Source: a virus. From it: a stretch of DNA of 64,000 nt. Under the pieces are notes generated by a model. The model saw nothing but the letters and a program-made list of their open reading frames with translations, searched no databases and was not told where the DNA came from. Below are positions 16,401-24,063 of the stretch, piece by piece (position 1 is the stretch's first letter; every line of letters begins with the position of its first letter). Where the stretch lies: positions 1-64,000 of IMG/VR virus record IMGVR_UViG_3300044716_000140; one strand, given 5' to 3'. The position numbers and the translations under genes are program-made.

Positions 16401-17412
16401 GACAACGCTTATCAACATTGATTCTTTCGGAACTGGTCAAACATATTACGCTATTCGGACGCAAGTTTCTCCATCTGTTGACTCAAATCTGATCAAGCCT
16501 GTAAATCTTGGATATTTAACAGAAGATCAAGTTGTTCAATTTAGTTCATCTAACATATTGCCGACTCCTCTGATTGCTGCGACTAATTACACTATTAAAA
16601 TTATCGGTGATTCTGTGCGAGTGTATAACGGCGTATCTCCAGTAATTCTTTCTTCAACTGGAAGTGGTCAGTTGAGCCTTGACATTATTCGTGATGTCGT
16701 AGTGCAACCATCTAACAACATTGTTGCTGATTCATCGCTTTATGAGACAGGAACACTGCTTGTAGCTCGCGCAAAAGAAGGTGACACACTGCCAACTGGA
16801 TTGTTGCCGAATACGAATTACTATGTTCGGCGCATTGATAACAATTCTTTCGAGCTTTACGACACACTTGCCAATGCGCGTAACTTGACTTCTACAACTG
16901 GACGCAGGACATACACAACAACTGGCGATTCAGTTTCATCCACATTCTTTGTTGATGCAATTTCCGATCCAATCTTTGTGAAAAACGTTGCACACATTGA
17001 AAAGCCTCTTACGGACGGATATGTTAGCCTTTACGCATGGGATTACGGACGCAGCAACGACATGACGTTGATCGGGCAATATCATCCAACTGAAATCAAC
17101 CCGCAATATCGACGAATCCGCATTGGCAAACCTTGTGCATGGGCAAGGATTATTTACAAGGTTACTAATCCAAGAATTACAAGCGTGTATGATTATATTC
17201 CGCTTGAACAAGAGCGAGCAATCATTGCTGCTGTTCACGCAGTTGACTTGGAAGACAAGGATTTTGCCGATCAAGCTATGCGCTACTGGCAGATTGCGTT
17301 TGGATACCTAAAGAATCAGCAAGAATCAATTGATGGTCACGCAATGGCAGTTCCTCAAATTAATTCCATCTGTTACGCAGAAGGAGATGGAGCTGATCCT
17401 GTGATGTTTTAA
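13429..17412 (+). CDS. Large repeat-mosaic connector/tail protein
   Basis: 1327 aa. Residues 1-170 (FVSEIFDECAEILG, then FRKIQQAVQTLMESGHW) and the last 120 residues (YIPLEQERAIIAAVHAVD, DQAMRYWQIAFGYLKNQQ) look like the two halves of a podovirus-type connector or tail-tube adaptor. Between them is a mosaic of three repeat families: HG...GD.V.I.GASP..YNGT units near 15.2, 15.4 and 16.1 kb; LP.PL....YYV..ID units (for example TIPVPLNDGQTYYVGVID) repeated at least six times; and GSGY...P.I.I units four times between about 14.87 and 15.79 kb. The middle part is more AT-rich than the ends. It ends at the base where the next ATG starts. I infer a structural tail/connector protein with surface-exposed repeat domains. 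Confidence 0.68.
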   Translation: MFVSEIFDECAEILGSTDTKKVFRKIQQAVQTLMESGHWTHTTAEIDVCTGWDRCSLALPRGIDVPLAVNIDGSPTYFRNRLFQYHVNKGGVYNSVEWAWDDRGYVATLMDIIQPSQLVAVAESNNDVGKKIRVLGIDQNNRNLRSQMPNGMGVDGLLIPIHSQQDFQYGTIAPDDATIATRNVAIDPITDFTTTTPHGLTSGQGISARVLTGTIPVPLNDGQTYYVGVIDAVTVQLFSDSLNAEALQYPIALSSIVGFGTMQLRDQRNAQVVTSLEFASAPSFAIDSPNEVVFPTLPLPAPLEQKKTYFAQPIDSTHLNIFSSLSDAKSNSNPIYTTGSMSPIDIDIRKPIVPETKLVFNVKHYFNDGDQVQATTSGGTLPQPLIENQNYFVNVINDTSVSLHENQADAIASTSTNFVNPIKITTAGVGTNSLVKLLQATAKSGKENQITATGLNISTPSGIGADFDAVVVGAVTSTRVVFQGSGYVSDPNITFSAPPTPPITSPLSGQQKTATGYAIRDTVNNKLINIVITDPGFGYITAPTITIDQPTQQALEVTSITKVGANKTISAGNLTGSGTTATCIEINHGYADNQVVTISGASPSYYNGTFTINRIDDDTFTYTTLSTITVSPATGTIISTAYTGTIATATTNETHGYIAGDKVIIDGASPSGFNGTKTIISVNAGAKTFTYAVSSLLGSPAGGVDITSQKLSGSQATATAIITTSFLSHFTQISGGSGYTEEPQIKITGGSGNGATATANVSGGVVTSLNVITSGSGYTTIPDVEITPSTGVFVNFSSTGALPSPLISGTAYRAESPDNINKTFTVQNTDFSDVNITSAGTGTFYVVLSRSFGVDFTNNWLGDFTSLINQEIPVSSIIKTTLTTAEVTTSIPHGLSTNDVVYINGVTNQNNYNGLKQITIVNPTKFTYDIEALTISPAVGVNITALLLTKIYFGTDYILPTTSPSIDNGVTPFYLSAVSNTLAKVYANIGSTTLINIDSFGTGQTYYAIRTQVSPSVDSNLIKPVNLGYLTEDQVVQFSSSNILPTPLIAATNYTIKIIGDSVRVYNGVSPVILSSTGSGQLSLDIIRDVVVQPSNNIVADSSLYETGTLLVARAKEGDTLPTGLLPNTNYYVRRIDNNSFELYDTLANARNLTSTTGRRTYTTTGDSVSSTFFVDAISDPIFVKNVAHIEKPLTDGYVSLYAWDYGRSNDMTLIGQYHPTEINPQYRRIRIGKPCAWARIIYKVTNPRITSVYDYIPLEQERAIIAAVHAVDLEDKDFADQAMRYWQIAFGYLKNQQESIDGHAMAVPQINSICYAEGDGADPVMF

Positions 17413-19514
17413 TGAAATCACCGCAAATTACTTCTGGACGGCAGGTAAAAACAACTGCTGGTTGGACTCAAGGAATTAACTCTGTTCGCAATCCTTGGGC
17501 ACTGCCAGAGAACCAAGTTAAATGGGCAGTGAATTGTCAGTTCCGAGGTGGAATTGCACAGACAAGACCCGGACAATCAATGCGATTGTCATTACCTCCG
17601 GGCAATTTTCAAGGCGGCATTCTTTTTCTTGCAAACAAGCAATTCAAAGCAGCAGATGCCACAACATCTACGCAAATTTACGGAACAAATGGCGAAGGCG
17701 TTGAAGCGGATGAGTTGCCATACATTGTATTTGCTGTAAACGGCAAGGTTTATTGGAGTCCATTCCCACTAACACAACCTCAGAATTGGAAACCATTCCA
17801 ATTGACCAATGTTTCGCTTGATCCAAATGTTTCACAATTTTGTTTCACGCTGGCAACCAAATCAGCAAACATTTCTACTGGTGGAGACGTTTCGGTAACT
17901 CCATCGCATCGCGTATTGTTCATCCAAGATGGTGTAAACGCTCCTGTTTATTGGGACGGATCAAATACCACTGGAGTTCAAGATGCAGACGTTCCAATTG
18001 GATTTTGGATGGCATATTCTGGAAATCGACTTTGGGTTGCTAACAAAAACATTGTGCTTGCATCTGATCTTGGCGACCCTACAAGCTGGCAGGAACGCAC
18101 TACAGGATCAGGGCGCGGAGATTTCTCGTTTACTAGACCAGTAACTGCATTGGTGAACTATGTAGGTCAAAATAACGATCAGAAATTGTATGTGTTTACA
18201 GATCGTGAAACATATGCTCTTTCAAGCGGTATTTACGACAGGGCGGCATGGGGAACAACGCCTAATTTCCAAACTATTTTGTTTGCGAATGTAGGTTGCA
18301 TTGCTGGTAAATCCATCGCGTTTCAAGCGGGTCAAATGTGGTGGTTTTCTCAAGGTGGACTGGTTTCAGCGGACGTTGCTGGCAACGCTTACCTTTCGTC
18401 GCAGGTATTGTATAAAGATGTCGAAATGGTGCGAGCGAAGGCATACATGGCAGGCAACCAAACTGGAATTTGCGCGACATCATTTGAGAATTACTTGCTT
18501 TACAGCATTCCGTATCTTGAGCCACTAAATTCAGCCACAATGGTCATGGATTGGGCAGTTGCAGCGGAAATGGGATCATCGCGTCAACCTGCTTGGTGCG
18601 GTGTATGGACAGGAACAAGACCCGTTGAGTGGACTACAGGAATTGTTGATGGTCAACCTCGCTGCTTTCATTTCTCCGTTGATTATTCAGCGACAAACGA
18701 TGGTTCTTACATTTCGCTTTGGGAATCATTTACTCAAAACCGAGTTGATTCATATTTGAGCATCAATGCGGATGGTTCAACGACTGAATTATTCAATCGG
18801 ATTTACTCGCAAGTTGAAACCGCATTGCTTGGTGATGGAATGGACTTCAAGCAGTTTGTTTACGCTGAACTGGAATGTTGCGAGGTTGGAGGCACAGTAG
18901 ATGTCAAGGCATCTTATCGAGGCAGCAAGGGGCCATATCAAAATATTCTTGACACGCGCATTTTAGCGGTAACTGAAGACTACCAATGGCAGGATACTCC
19001 ATTTGCGCCAGAGATTGAAAAGTTTGGTTTTTTGAACACGCAACATCGGCGTTTGATTACTGAATCTGCAACTCGAAATGCAGTTGCTGAAACTTGCGAG
19101 TCATATCTCACAACGGATATTGATAAGGGCTTTTCTATGCTCGTTGAATGGTGTGGAGAGTTAGGAGTTGAGATAATTCGGATGTTTCAAGACCCGTGGA
19201 GCGAAAGGTCAACTGGTGTTCCAAATTCAAAAGAAAAACAATCTTGTTTGCTTGCCCAAGATGGATCAACATTGACTCTTGATCTTCTTCCAAGTCCGTA
19301 TGAAATTCCACAAACAGAGCAACAAAGTTGGTATGCCAAAGTTTATCGAACTGTGACTTTGACTTGTCCATCTTTGTCGTCAATTTCAGCAACGGCAGCA
19401 GCATCGTTCCTGTCAAGCATTTCTTTTACTCACGCCGAAGAACAAGCTGGAATTCTTGCTCAACAGGCCGCAAATGCAGCGGCTAATCAATACAGAATAC
19501 TTAATCCTTGCTAA
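17412..19514 (+). CDS. Large tail (tube or hub) structural protein
   Basis: 700 aa. The N-terminus (AGWTQGINSVRNPWALPENQ, WAVNCQFRGGIAQTRPGQ) and beta-propeller-like middle (RLWVANKNIVLASDLGDP, QNNDQKLYVFTDRETYALSS) match the pattern of tail-hub/nozzle or stabilisation proteins that follow connectors in podovirus-like genomes. There is no enzyme motif. It overlaps the upstream stop by one base (TAATG) and is directly followed by small structural-module genes. It would form the distal part of the short tail. Confidence 0.7.
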   Translation: MKSPQITSGRQVKTTAGWTQGINSVRNPWALPENQVKWAVNCQFRGGIAQTRPGQSMRLSLPPGNFQGGILFLANKQFKAADATTSTQIYGTNGEGVEADELPYIVFAVNGKVYWSPFPLTQPQNWKPFQLTNVSLDPNVSQFCFTLATKSANISTGGDVSVTPSHRVLFIQDGVNAPVYWDGSNTTGVQDADVPIGFWMAYSGNRLWVANKNIVLASDLGDPTSWQERTTGSGRGDFSFTRPVTALVNYVGQNNDQKLYVFTDRETYALSSGIYDRAAWGTTPNFQTILFANVGCIAGKSIAFQAGQMWWFSQGGLVSADVAGNAYLSSQVLYKDVEMVRAKAYMAGNQTGICATSFENYLLYSIPYLEPLNSATMVMDWAVAAEMGSSRQPAWCGVWTGTRPVEWTTGIVDGQPRCFHFSVDYSATNDGSYISLWESFTQNRVDSYLSINADGSTTELFNRIYSQVETALLGDGMDFKQFVYAELECCEVGGTVDVKASYRGSKGPYQNILDTRILAVTEDYQWQDTPFAPEIEKFGFLNTQHRRLITESATRNAVAETCESYLTTDIDKGFSMLVEWCGELGVEIIRMFQDPWSERSTGVPNSKEKQSCLLAQDGSTLTLDLLPSPYEIPQTEQQSWYAKVYRTVTLTCPSLSSISATAAASFLSSISFTHAEEQAGILAQQAANAAANQYRILNPC

Positions 19515-19515
19515 T

Positions 19516-19770
19516 ATGCCTTCCATCATTGACGCTTCTGTAAAAGTTACAAACTTCCCAAACCGATTTGTATCACCATTCGGGGATGATCCAGTTGTGC
19601 CGCTATATTCTTCTGTTCCAATTCCAATTGATATTGAAAATTGCCTTCCTTGCGTTGTTTGTGGTAACTTTGCCACACGGAACAAAGTTATTCAGCAGCA
19701 AGCCGAAAGATTCAAAGGATATTTGCCAACGGAGTTGAGCGGAAATGAAGTTGTGGTTGGAACTAATTAA
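19516..19770 (+). CDS. Small virion-module protein with a CxxC pair
   Basis: 84 aa. Contains ENCLPCVVCGNFATRN, with Cys residues spaced CxxCxxC, and a Pro-rich middle (FGDDPVVPLYSSVPIPID). The sequence suggests a small metal-binding or disulphide-stabilised piece. It follows the tail protein by one base. An in-frame start at 19456 would overlap the previous gene; the ATG at 19516 fits the gene order better. Confidence 0.5.
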   Translation: MPSIIDASVKVTNFPNRFVSPFGDDPVVPLYSSVPIPIDIENCLPCVVCGNFATRNKVIQQQAERFKGYLPTELSGNEVVVGTN

Positions 19771-19778
19771 ATAAATAT

Positions 19779-20165
19779 ATGAGAACAAGAATTGAATATA
19801 AATACGCAAAACATGGATCAAACGAATTCTATGAATTGCAAGATTTCGCACAAGAATTTGACCATGAAATCATCGAACATCCGAATATCAATGTTTACGC
19901 GCATTATTCTAATGGCAAGTTATTTGGATATTCTGATCATGTATTTCTTCCTGTCGTCTATCCTGCCTTTCACCCACAACACACGCGACCACAAGATGTC
20001 ATCCAAGTGATGAGCGATTGGAAGGCGCACTCGCAACTTTCTGGACAACCCGGATACATTGGAGTTCCGCTAATCAATGATCGGCCTAATTTTAACAATG
20101 AAATTATGCGTAAATTAGGTTTGACAAAAACAGATCGTGAAATTTATAGTATGACTAATTTTTAA
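19779..20165 (+). CDS. Conserved-looking structural-module protein of unknown function
   Basis: 128 aa. Features RTRIEYKYAKHG, a DFAQEFDHEIIEHPN stretch and a His/Pro-rich part (VVYPAFHPQHTRPQDVI), with an EF-helix-like start. I recognise the general pattern from podovirus-like tail regions but cannot name a family. The start follows AATAAATAT and has no Shine-Dalgarno, as for many genes here. Confidence 0.5.
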   Translation: MRTRIEYKYAKHGSNEFYELQDFAQEFDHEIIEHPNINVYAHYSNGKLFGYSDHVFLPVVYPAFHPQHTRPQDVIQVMSDWKAHSQLSGQPGYIGVPLINDRPNFNNEIMRKLGLTKTDREIYSMTNF

Positions 20166-20167
20166 TC

Positions 20168-21097
20168 ATGGGTGGATCACAAACAGTTAATGCACAGCAA
20201 TATTTGAGCAAGCCAGACCCATCGCGTGAATTGGCTATTCAAATGGCAATGCAGCAAGCCCAAGCACAGCAACAAGCAACGCAGGCTAAATTGCTTGATG
20301 CTTATTCTAAAATGGCTCCAGTGCAGCAAGAATATGATGCTCTAAAAGAATCTAAACGACTTGGCGAGCTTGGAATGGCAAATGTTCAGCGTTCCCGCGA
20401 AATGGAGCAAATGGTTTCTCCAGAAGCAGCACAAATGCGACAAGCTCAAGGCGCAGAACTTGCGAGACTTGCAAGCATGGATAATGCAACTCGCTACATG
20501 AATGAATGGGCGCGTAATCAAGGTCTTATTCAAGGATACGAAACTGGACTTGGCAATTCCACTATTGGGCAAGCTGCAACATACGATGCAGCATTAAAAG
20601 CAAAGGCTAATTACGACCAGCAAAACCTTGCATTGCAGCAAGAAATTCTTCGTCAAATGCAAGCTCCAGTTGGAGGCATTGATCCATCTACATCAATTTC
20701 AGCGCAAGAAGCAAATAAGGCATCTAATTTGCAAGCACTTCAAAATTGGCAGAATGCAATGTATGGAAACATTGGAGCATTCAATCAATCTGTTTCTGAT
20801 CAAATGGCGCAAGCTGGAGCAAACTTTCAAAACCTGCAACAAAATGCGATGCAAAACAAGTTGAATTACCAAGGTGCATTGCTTGGTCAACAAGCTCAAA
20901 ACACTGCGGCAGATAGGGCAATGACTGGAGCATACATTCAAGCTGGAGGAAGCGTAATTCAAGGTGCTGCTGGTGCTGCTGGTGGCATGGGTGGAGCTGC
21001 AAGCAAAGGAATTTCTGGATATGGTGGACAAACATATGTTCCAAAAACATCTTCTACTGGAGGGCAATTTTACGCTCCAATTAGCGGAACACCTTAG
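20168..21097 (+). CDS. Gln/Ala-rich internal-virion-type protein, paralogue 1
   Basis: 309 aa, very rich in Gln, Ala, Met and Asn, mostly predicted helical (IQMAMQQAQAQQQATQAKLL). The middle (DALKESKRLGELGMANVQRS, MNEWARNQGLIQGYETGLGN, QMQAPVGGIDPS) aligns well with the next gene, so the two are paralogues. A Gly/Ala-rich, membrane-active-looking tail follows (IQGAAGAAGGMGG). Helical Gln/Ala-rich proteins in this position are usually ejected internal virion proteins or form the inner core. The function here is inferred from composition and context. Confidence 0.6.
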   Translation: MGGSQTVNAQQYLSKPDPSRELAIQMAMQQAQAQQQATQAKLLDAYSKMAPVQQEYDALKESKRLGELGMANVQRSREMEQMVSPEAAQMRQAQGAELARLASMDNATRYMNEWARNQGLIQGYETGLGNSTIGQAATYDAALKAKANYDQQNLALQQEILRQMQAPVGGIDPSTSISAQEANKASNLQALQNWQNAMYGNIGAFNQSVSDQMAQAGANFQNLQQNAMQNKLNYQGALLGQQAQNTAADRAMTGAYIQAGGSVIQGAAGAAGGMGGAASKGISGYGGQTYVPKTSSTGGQFYAPISGTP

Positions 21098-21115
21098 ATG
21101 ATGTTGAATTAATTT

Positions 21116-21907
21116 ATGGCTTATCAAAAACCAGACCCAACAGCAGCACTTCAAGGTTTAGGAATTCAAGCGCAAGGGCAACTTGCGATGTTGCAAAATC
21201 AAGCGGGTCTTCTTAAATCCTACGCATCTCAAGCTCCATTGATGCAGTCATTTGATGCCGCAAAAACATCTCAGCAAGCGGCAGAGTTTGGAATGGACAA
21301 TTTGCAACGCTCAAAGGAGTTTGATCGTTTGCTTAATCCAGAAATTGCCAAGATGCGCGATGAGCTTGGTTCAAAAGTTGCCGAGGCGACTAACTTGGGC
21401 GCAACAAAAACTTGGATGGACAATTGGGCGGTCAAGAAGGGTTTGATGAACCAATCTGGACTTGGAACTGATAGCTTAATTGGAAGGTCTGCCGTTTACG
21501 ACCAAGCAACAGAAGCTGGAAGGCAGGCAAGGTTGCAGAACCTTGCAATTCAACAAGGCTATCTTGCTCAAACTCCAGCACCAATCGGTGGTCTTGATCC
21601 AGCATCCATTATTGCCGCTGAACAAGCCGCAAAAGCTCAGAATCTTGTCGCAATGCAGCAGTATCAAGGAAATGTTATGCAAGGAGCGCAGCAACTTAAT
21701 CAATCAACATCAGATTGGATTAATTCAAACCTTGGACAACTTCAAAAAATCAATCAGAATCAACAACAAAGTCAGCAAAATTACGAGCAAATGATGCTTC
21801 AAAACGCTCAACAAAACGCTGCAAGTAGTAACGCTCAAAAAGGACAAATGATTCAAACTGGAGGTGCGGTTGCTGGTGCTGTTTTGGGTGCTGCTATTAT
21901 TATTTAA
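21116..21907 (+). CDS. Gln/Ala-rich internal-virion-type protein, paralogue 2
   Basis: 263 aa. Shares the order and many residues with the upstream gene: AAEFGMDNLQRSKEFDRLLN, WMDNWAVKKGLMNQSGLG, PAPIGGLDPASIIAAEQAAK, then a Gln/Asn-rich helical stretch and a hydrophobic Gly/Ala tail (GGAVAGAVLGAAIII) that could enter a membrane. A tandem duplication is the simple explanation. The ATG of the next gene overlaps its last base. Virion role inferred. Confidence 0.6.
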   Translation: MAYQKPDPTAALQGLGIQAQGQLAMLQNQAGLLKSYASQAPLMQSFDAAKTSQQAAEFGMDNLQRSKEFDRLLNPEIAKMRDELGSKVAEATNLGATKTWMDNWAVKKGLMNQSGLGTDSLIGRSAVYDQATEAGRQARLQNLAIQQGYLAQTPAPIGGLDPASIIAAEQAAKAQNLVAMQQYQGNVMQGAQQLNQSTSDWINSNLGQLQKINQNQQQSQQNYEQMMLQNAQQNAASSNAQKGQMIQTGGAVAGAVLGAAIII

Positions 21908-22743
21908 TGAAACAACTAATAGATACAACAATACATAAAATAAAAGAATGGAACAAAAGGTGGCCGAGAGCAGTAGTTTTGTGGAGCGGAGGTAAAGACT
22001 CTACGGCACTGCTGCACTTGATCAAGTTTGGCGCAGGAATTGATCTTCCCGTCATCCAGTATCGTGAACCAAAATTCCGTGAACGATATGCTTATTCAGA
22101 TCGTTTGATCAAAGAGTGGAAACTGGAGGTTTACGATTACGCTCCAAGCAAAATAGCTATTGCGGATGGCCCAGATGTTGAAACTGGTGAATTGCGTTTT
22201 GATTTCGTGAAATACTATCAATGGGGTCAAGGAACGGCAGTATGTTTGTCTCTCGGCACTGAGCGGCCAAAAGAAGGAGAAGACTTCTTGTGTGCCGTTA
22301 CAGACGTTCTACAGCGTCCTACAGGCAGTTTTAATTGGCCTTGGGGAGCAGTGTATATCGGCACTAAATATAGCGACACAGACTTGATTAAAGGTCATGT
22401 TCCGCTTGCGGTTGATATTCGCTATGCTGAAAATTCTCCAATGTCATTGTATCCAATGCGAGATTGGACTGATGAAGATATTTTCCAATATCTGGAAGAT
22501 AGCGGAGTTCAGCCAGACCCGACGAGGTATGTCAAGGATTACCACAAATGGAAGAACAATCCAGACAAGTCGCTTAATGCAGACTTCTATCCGATTTGCT
22601 TCAATTGCGTAAACAGGCATGAAGGAAAGTATGTTGATTGTCCGAAGTTAAAAGCTAAAATATCAAATATTTCTCACCTTGCGCCATACGAAGATTTGGT
22701 TAATGATGACCTTGGTTTTCGACCTGTGACATGGAACAAATAA
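21907..22743 (+). CDS. PAPS-reductase-like PP-loop protein
   Basis: 278 aa. The N-terminus has the PP-loop VVLWSGGKDSTALLHL (SGGxDS, residues about 24-40) that binds and activates ATP or PAPS. Other motifs are VIQYREPKF, the helical region DWTDEDIFQYLEDSG, and a C-terminal Cys pair (CFNCVNRHEGKYVDC), which may bind a cluster or metal. The family includes PAPS reductases, ATP sulphurylases and DndC-like DNA sulphur-modification proteins; phage members are common and mostly of unknown job. It sits inside the virion module and overlaps the next gene. Sulphur metabolism or nucleotide modification are both possible. Confidence 0.75.
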   Translation: MKQLIDTTIHKIKEWNKRWPRAVVLWSGGKDSTALLHLIKFGAGIDLPVIQYREPKFRERYAYSDRLIKEWKLEVYDYAPSKIAIADGPDVETGELRFDFVKYYQWGQGTAVCLSLGTERPKEGEDFLCAVTDVLQRPTGSFNWPWGAVYIGTKYSDTDLIKGHVPLAVDIRYAENSPMSLYPMRDWTDEDIFQYLEDSGVQPDPTRYVKDYHKWKNNPDKSLNADFYPICFNCVNRHEGKYVDCPKLKAKISNISHLAPYEDLVNDDLGFRPVTWNK

Positions 22744-23027
22744 ATGAATTAGACTGCAAATCATGCGGTGCTTGTTGTTGTTTCAAATGGTCTTGGCCTG
22801 TATTGAGACGAGATCGATCAGACGCAGTAAACATACCTAAAGAAATGGTAAGAACAGATTTTCCGTTGATAAAAACAATTGACAATCGTTGCATTGCTCT
22901 TGATGGCAAGGTTGGCAAATCTGTTTGTTGCAAGATTTACAATGACAGACCAAATTCTTGCAGGCAATTTGAACCCGGAAGCGACCTTTGTATAGAAGCT
23001 CGCAAAAAAGTTCTTGAACAAAGTTAA
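22731..23027 (+). CDS. YkgJ-like cysteine-cluster protein
   Basis: 98 aa. The pattern CKSCGACCCF near the start, CCKIYNDRPNSCRQF in the middle and LC near the end is the signature of the zinc- or iron-binding CxxCxxCC (YkgJ) family, which is of unknown biochemical role. It overlaps the PAPS-reductase-like gene by 13 bases, so the two are likely translated together; a joint sulphur or metal-related function is inferred. Confidence 0.72.
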   Translation: MEQINELDCKSCGACCCFKWSWPVLRRDRSDAVNIPKEMVRTDFPLIKTIDNRCIALDGKVGKSVCCKIYNDRPNSCRQFEPGSDLCIEARKKVLEQS

Positions 23028-23063
23028 ATGCCATGCTAACAACCAACAAATTCTTTTAATTTT

Positions 23064-23543
23064 ATGGGTGGAAGTCGATCAAAACCTAAACAACAGCAAC
23101 AACAGCAGCAACAGCAATCTTCTGGCCCTGATCCAATGATTGCATTTATGTCGATGCAGCAGCAGCAACAAGCCGCTCAAGCTGCCGCTGAAGCTGAACG
23201 TCAAAAACAAGCTCAAATTCAAGCTCAACAACAAGCTGGAATGCAGGCGCAGCAACAAGGTGAAGCTGCTGCCAAAAGCGCATTGAGCGGAATGAATGTT
23301 GGTCAGCAAGCGCAAGACCAAGCTACTATGGCCGCTGCACAAAAAACATCTGCTCCAATAACGGGAGCAACGCCATCTCCCACTGTTGATGTTGGTCAAT
23401 ATCGTCAAGCATCTCTTGGAACAATGGGAGGACAGCAAGGCGCAGCAGCAATGGCAGCTAATGCTGGAGCAGGCGGAACACAACAAAGAGGCAACCAGTT
23501 TCAAGTTCCTGCAACTACTGGTCTAACTTTTGGAGGAGCATAA
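23064..23543 (+). CDS. Poly-Gln virion-type protein, paralogue A
   Basis: 159 aa, starting MGGSRSKPK and running into an uninterrupted nine-Gln stretch, followed by GPDPMIAFMSMQQQQQAAQ. The tail (NQFQVPATTGLTFGGA) matches that of the next gene (NMFSLPSSSDLKFGGV), as do the GPDPM motif and the Ala/Gln helix. Composition is that of inner-virion proteins. The homopolymeric Gln run is CAA/CAG mixed. No enzyme motif. Confidence 0.55.
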   Translation: MGGSRSKPKQQQQQQQQQSSGPDPMIAFMSMQQQQQAAQAAAEAERQKQAQIQAQQQAGMQAQQQGEAAAKSALSGMNVGQQAQDQATMAAAQKTSAPITGATPSPTVDVGQYRQASLGTMGGQQGAAAMAANAGAGGTQQRGNQFQVPATTGLTFGGA

Positions 23544-23545
23544 TT

Positions 23546-24061
23546 ATGGGTGGAGGAGGCGGCGGTTCTAAACCAAAAAAACAAACGCAAACTGGGCCTG
23601 ACCCAATGATGGCGTTTTTAGCTCAAATGCAATCGCAGCAAGCCGCTCAAGCTGCTGCTGCTGAACGAGCGCAACAAGAAGCGTTGCGTCAGTCTCAAAT
23701 GACTGCTGGGACTCAACGCCAACAACAATCAGAGCAAGCCGCAAGCCAAGAACTCGCCACAATGGGTTCAATGCAGTCAATCCGCGATGCCAACGCACTT
23801 CTTGCAGCGCAACAAGCGCAAGCAACTGCTGGACAAGAAGCAACTGGTGGCGGATTTGATTTTAATAAATCGCGTGAAGAAGCACTTGCCAATCTTGGCG
23901 CAGCGGCGGGAATGCTGCCAGCTACTGCTGTAAATGTTCCTATGACATCTGTAAATCCAGCTTTAACAGGTCTTGTAAACCAAGGCGCAGGAGCAGCAGC
24001 TAAAAAATCAAATATGTTCTCGCTTCCATCTTCATCTGACCTTAAATTTGGTGGCGTTTAA
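23546..24061 (+). CDS. Gly/Gln-rich virion-type protein, paralogue B
   Basis: 171 aa, ATG two bases after the previous stop. It starts MGGGGGGSKPKKQTQTGPDP, then a helical Ala/Gln region, and ends with the same aromatic-Gly signature as its neighbour. The pair is a second tandem duplication in this region. A role as a small ejected or core protein is inferred. Confidence 0.55.
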   Translation: MGGGGGGSKPKKQTQTGPDPMMAFLAQMQSQQAAQAAAAERAQQEALRQSQMTAGTQRQQQSEQAASQELATMGSMQSIRDANALLAAQQAQATAGQEATGGGFDFNKSREEALANLGAAAGMLPATAVNVPMTSVNPALTGLVNQGAGAAAKKSNMFSLPSSSDLKFGGV

Positions 24062-24063
24062 TT

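Noticed and set aside
23079-23504. Minus-strand Leu/Ser-rich frame opposite the poly-Gln gene
   Set aside because: It is the direct shadow of CAA/CAG repeats read on the other strand.
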